Shown here piece by piece: positions 14,329-14,482 of a DNA stretch of 14,482 bases. The notes beneath the pieces were generated by a model, which saw only the letters and a program-made list of their open reading frames with translations, did no database searches and was not told the origin of the DNA. The position numbers were made by a program, and so were the translations under genes. The stretch's first letter is position 1, and the number at the start of each line of letters is the position of its first letter. The DNA comes from DAOUCV01 sp034432095 (GTDB taxonomy: Bacteria > Chloroflexota > Dehalococcoidia > Dehalococcoidales > UBA2162). The stretch lies in the NCBI GenBank assembly GCA_034432095.1, contig DAOUCV010000020.1:1-14482 (forward strand), read 5' to 3'.

Positions 14329-14482
14329 GGGGAGATGACAAAAAAGCTTATCCGGTTATGGGTTAAGGGAAAAACGGTTCATGAGCGCTGGCTCACAACT
14401 CAGGCATGAAAAAGGGGCTTGCCAGTCCACCGTAATGGTAGCAGAATAGAGGGGGCACGTAGCCCGGAATCTTGCACCATGA
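14329..14482. other. Right-end intergenic stretch without a recognised gene
   Basis: No gene is supported here. A 24-codon plus-strand frame (14335-14409, starting MTKKLIRLW) follows AAGGGG too closely to be a convincing start. The remainder up to the window edge shows no recognised coding sequence, repeat or RNA. Confidence 0.35.

Noticed and set aside
14335..14409. 24-codon plus-strand ORF beginning MTKKLIRLW
   Set aside because: The purine-rich site abuts the ATG with almost no spacing, and there is no similarity or promoter evidence.
1..14482. CRISPR array, tRNA, rRNA, integrase or insertion sequence
   Set aside because: I saw no regularly spaced repeats, cloverleaf-like sequence or transposase/integrase motifs.

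Overview
The window looks like an accessory catabolic region of an anaerobic, environmental bacterium. The best guess is a member of the Chloroflexota (Dehalococcoidia-like). The basis is the two family-5 solute-binding lipoproteins with long charged linkers and orphan context, the mid-range base composition, the double-hotdog dehydratase type and the glycyl-radical gene set. No rRNA, tRNA or other lineage marker is present, so this placement is an inference.

Left part (1-4800): a leftward lipoprotein solute-binding protein (SBP-1) has a clean sigma70-type promoter. Facing away from it is a rightward amidohydrolase-3 family enzyme with its own promoter. Between that enzyme and the next gene lies the frameshifted relic of a LiaS/NarX-type sensor histidine kinase. 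Middle part (4814-8950): a second, paralogous SBP (SBP-2) with an extended -10 promoter, then a two-part protein with a UGSC-like N-terminal domain, then a short stretch with a possible small ORF. Right part (8951-14482): a leftward array that reads, in transcription order, double-hotdog dehydratase, 23-codon ORF, glycyl radical enzyme (GRE), GRE-activase remnant, DUF6282-type metallohydrolase, possible small ORF, UGSC-like protein. A promoter with a palindrome over its predicted start site lies upstream of the dehydratase, so the array may be one repressible operon.

The most striking observation is in the GRE. The 832-residue frame is intact and keeps the active-site Cys468 and the following Glu470. 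The glycine that should carry the radical is Ser807 (RVASY in place of RVAGY/RVSGY), which is one base change from Gly. Immediately downstream, the gene that should encode its radical-SAM activase is reduced to about 310 bp: the CxxxCxxC cluster motif and a probable C-terminal tail in another frame, with the middle missing. Both halves of the radical system are thus disabled in the same operon. Either the pathway is decaying, or the large protein has been kept for a non-radical role. The UGSC-like protein likewise has Leu where the family's Sec/Cys would be. No transporter permease or ATPase genes accompany the two SBPs in the window.
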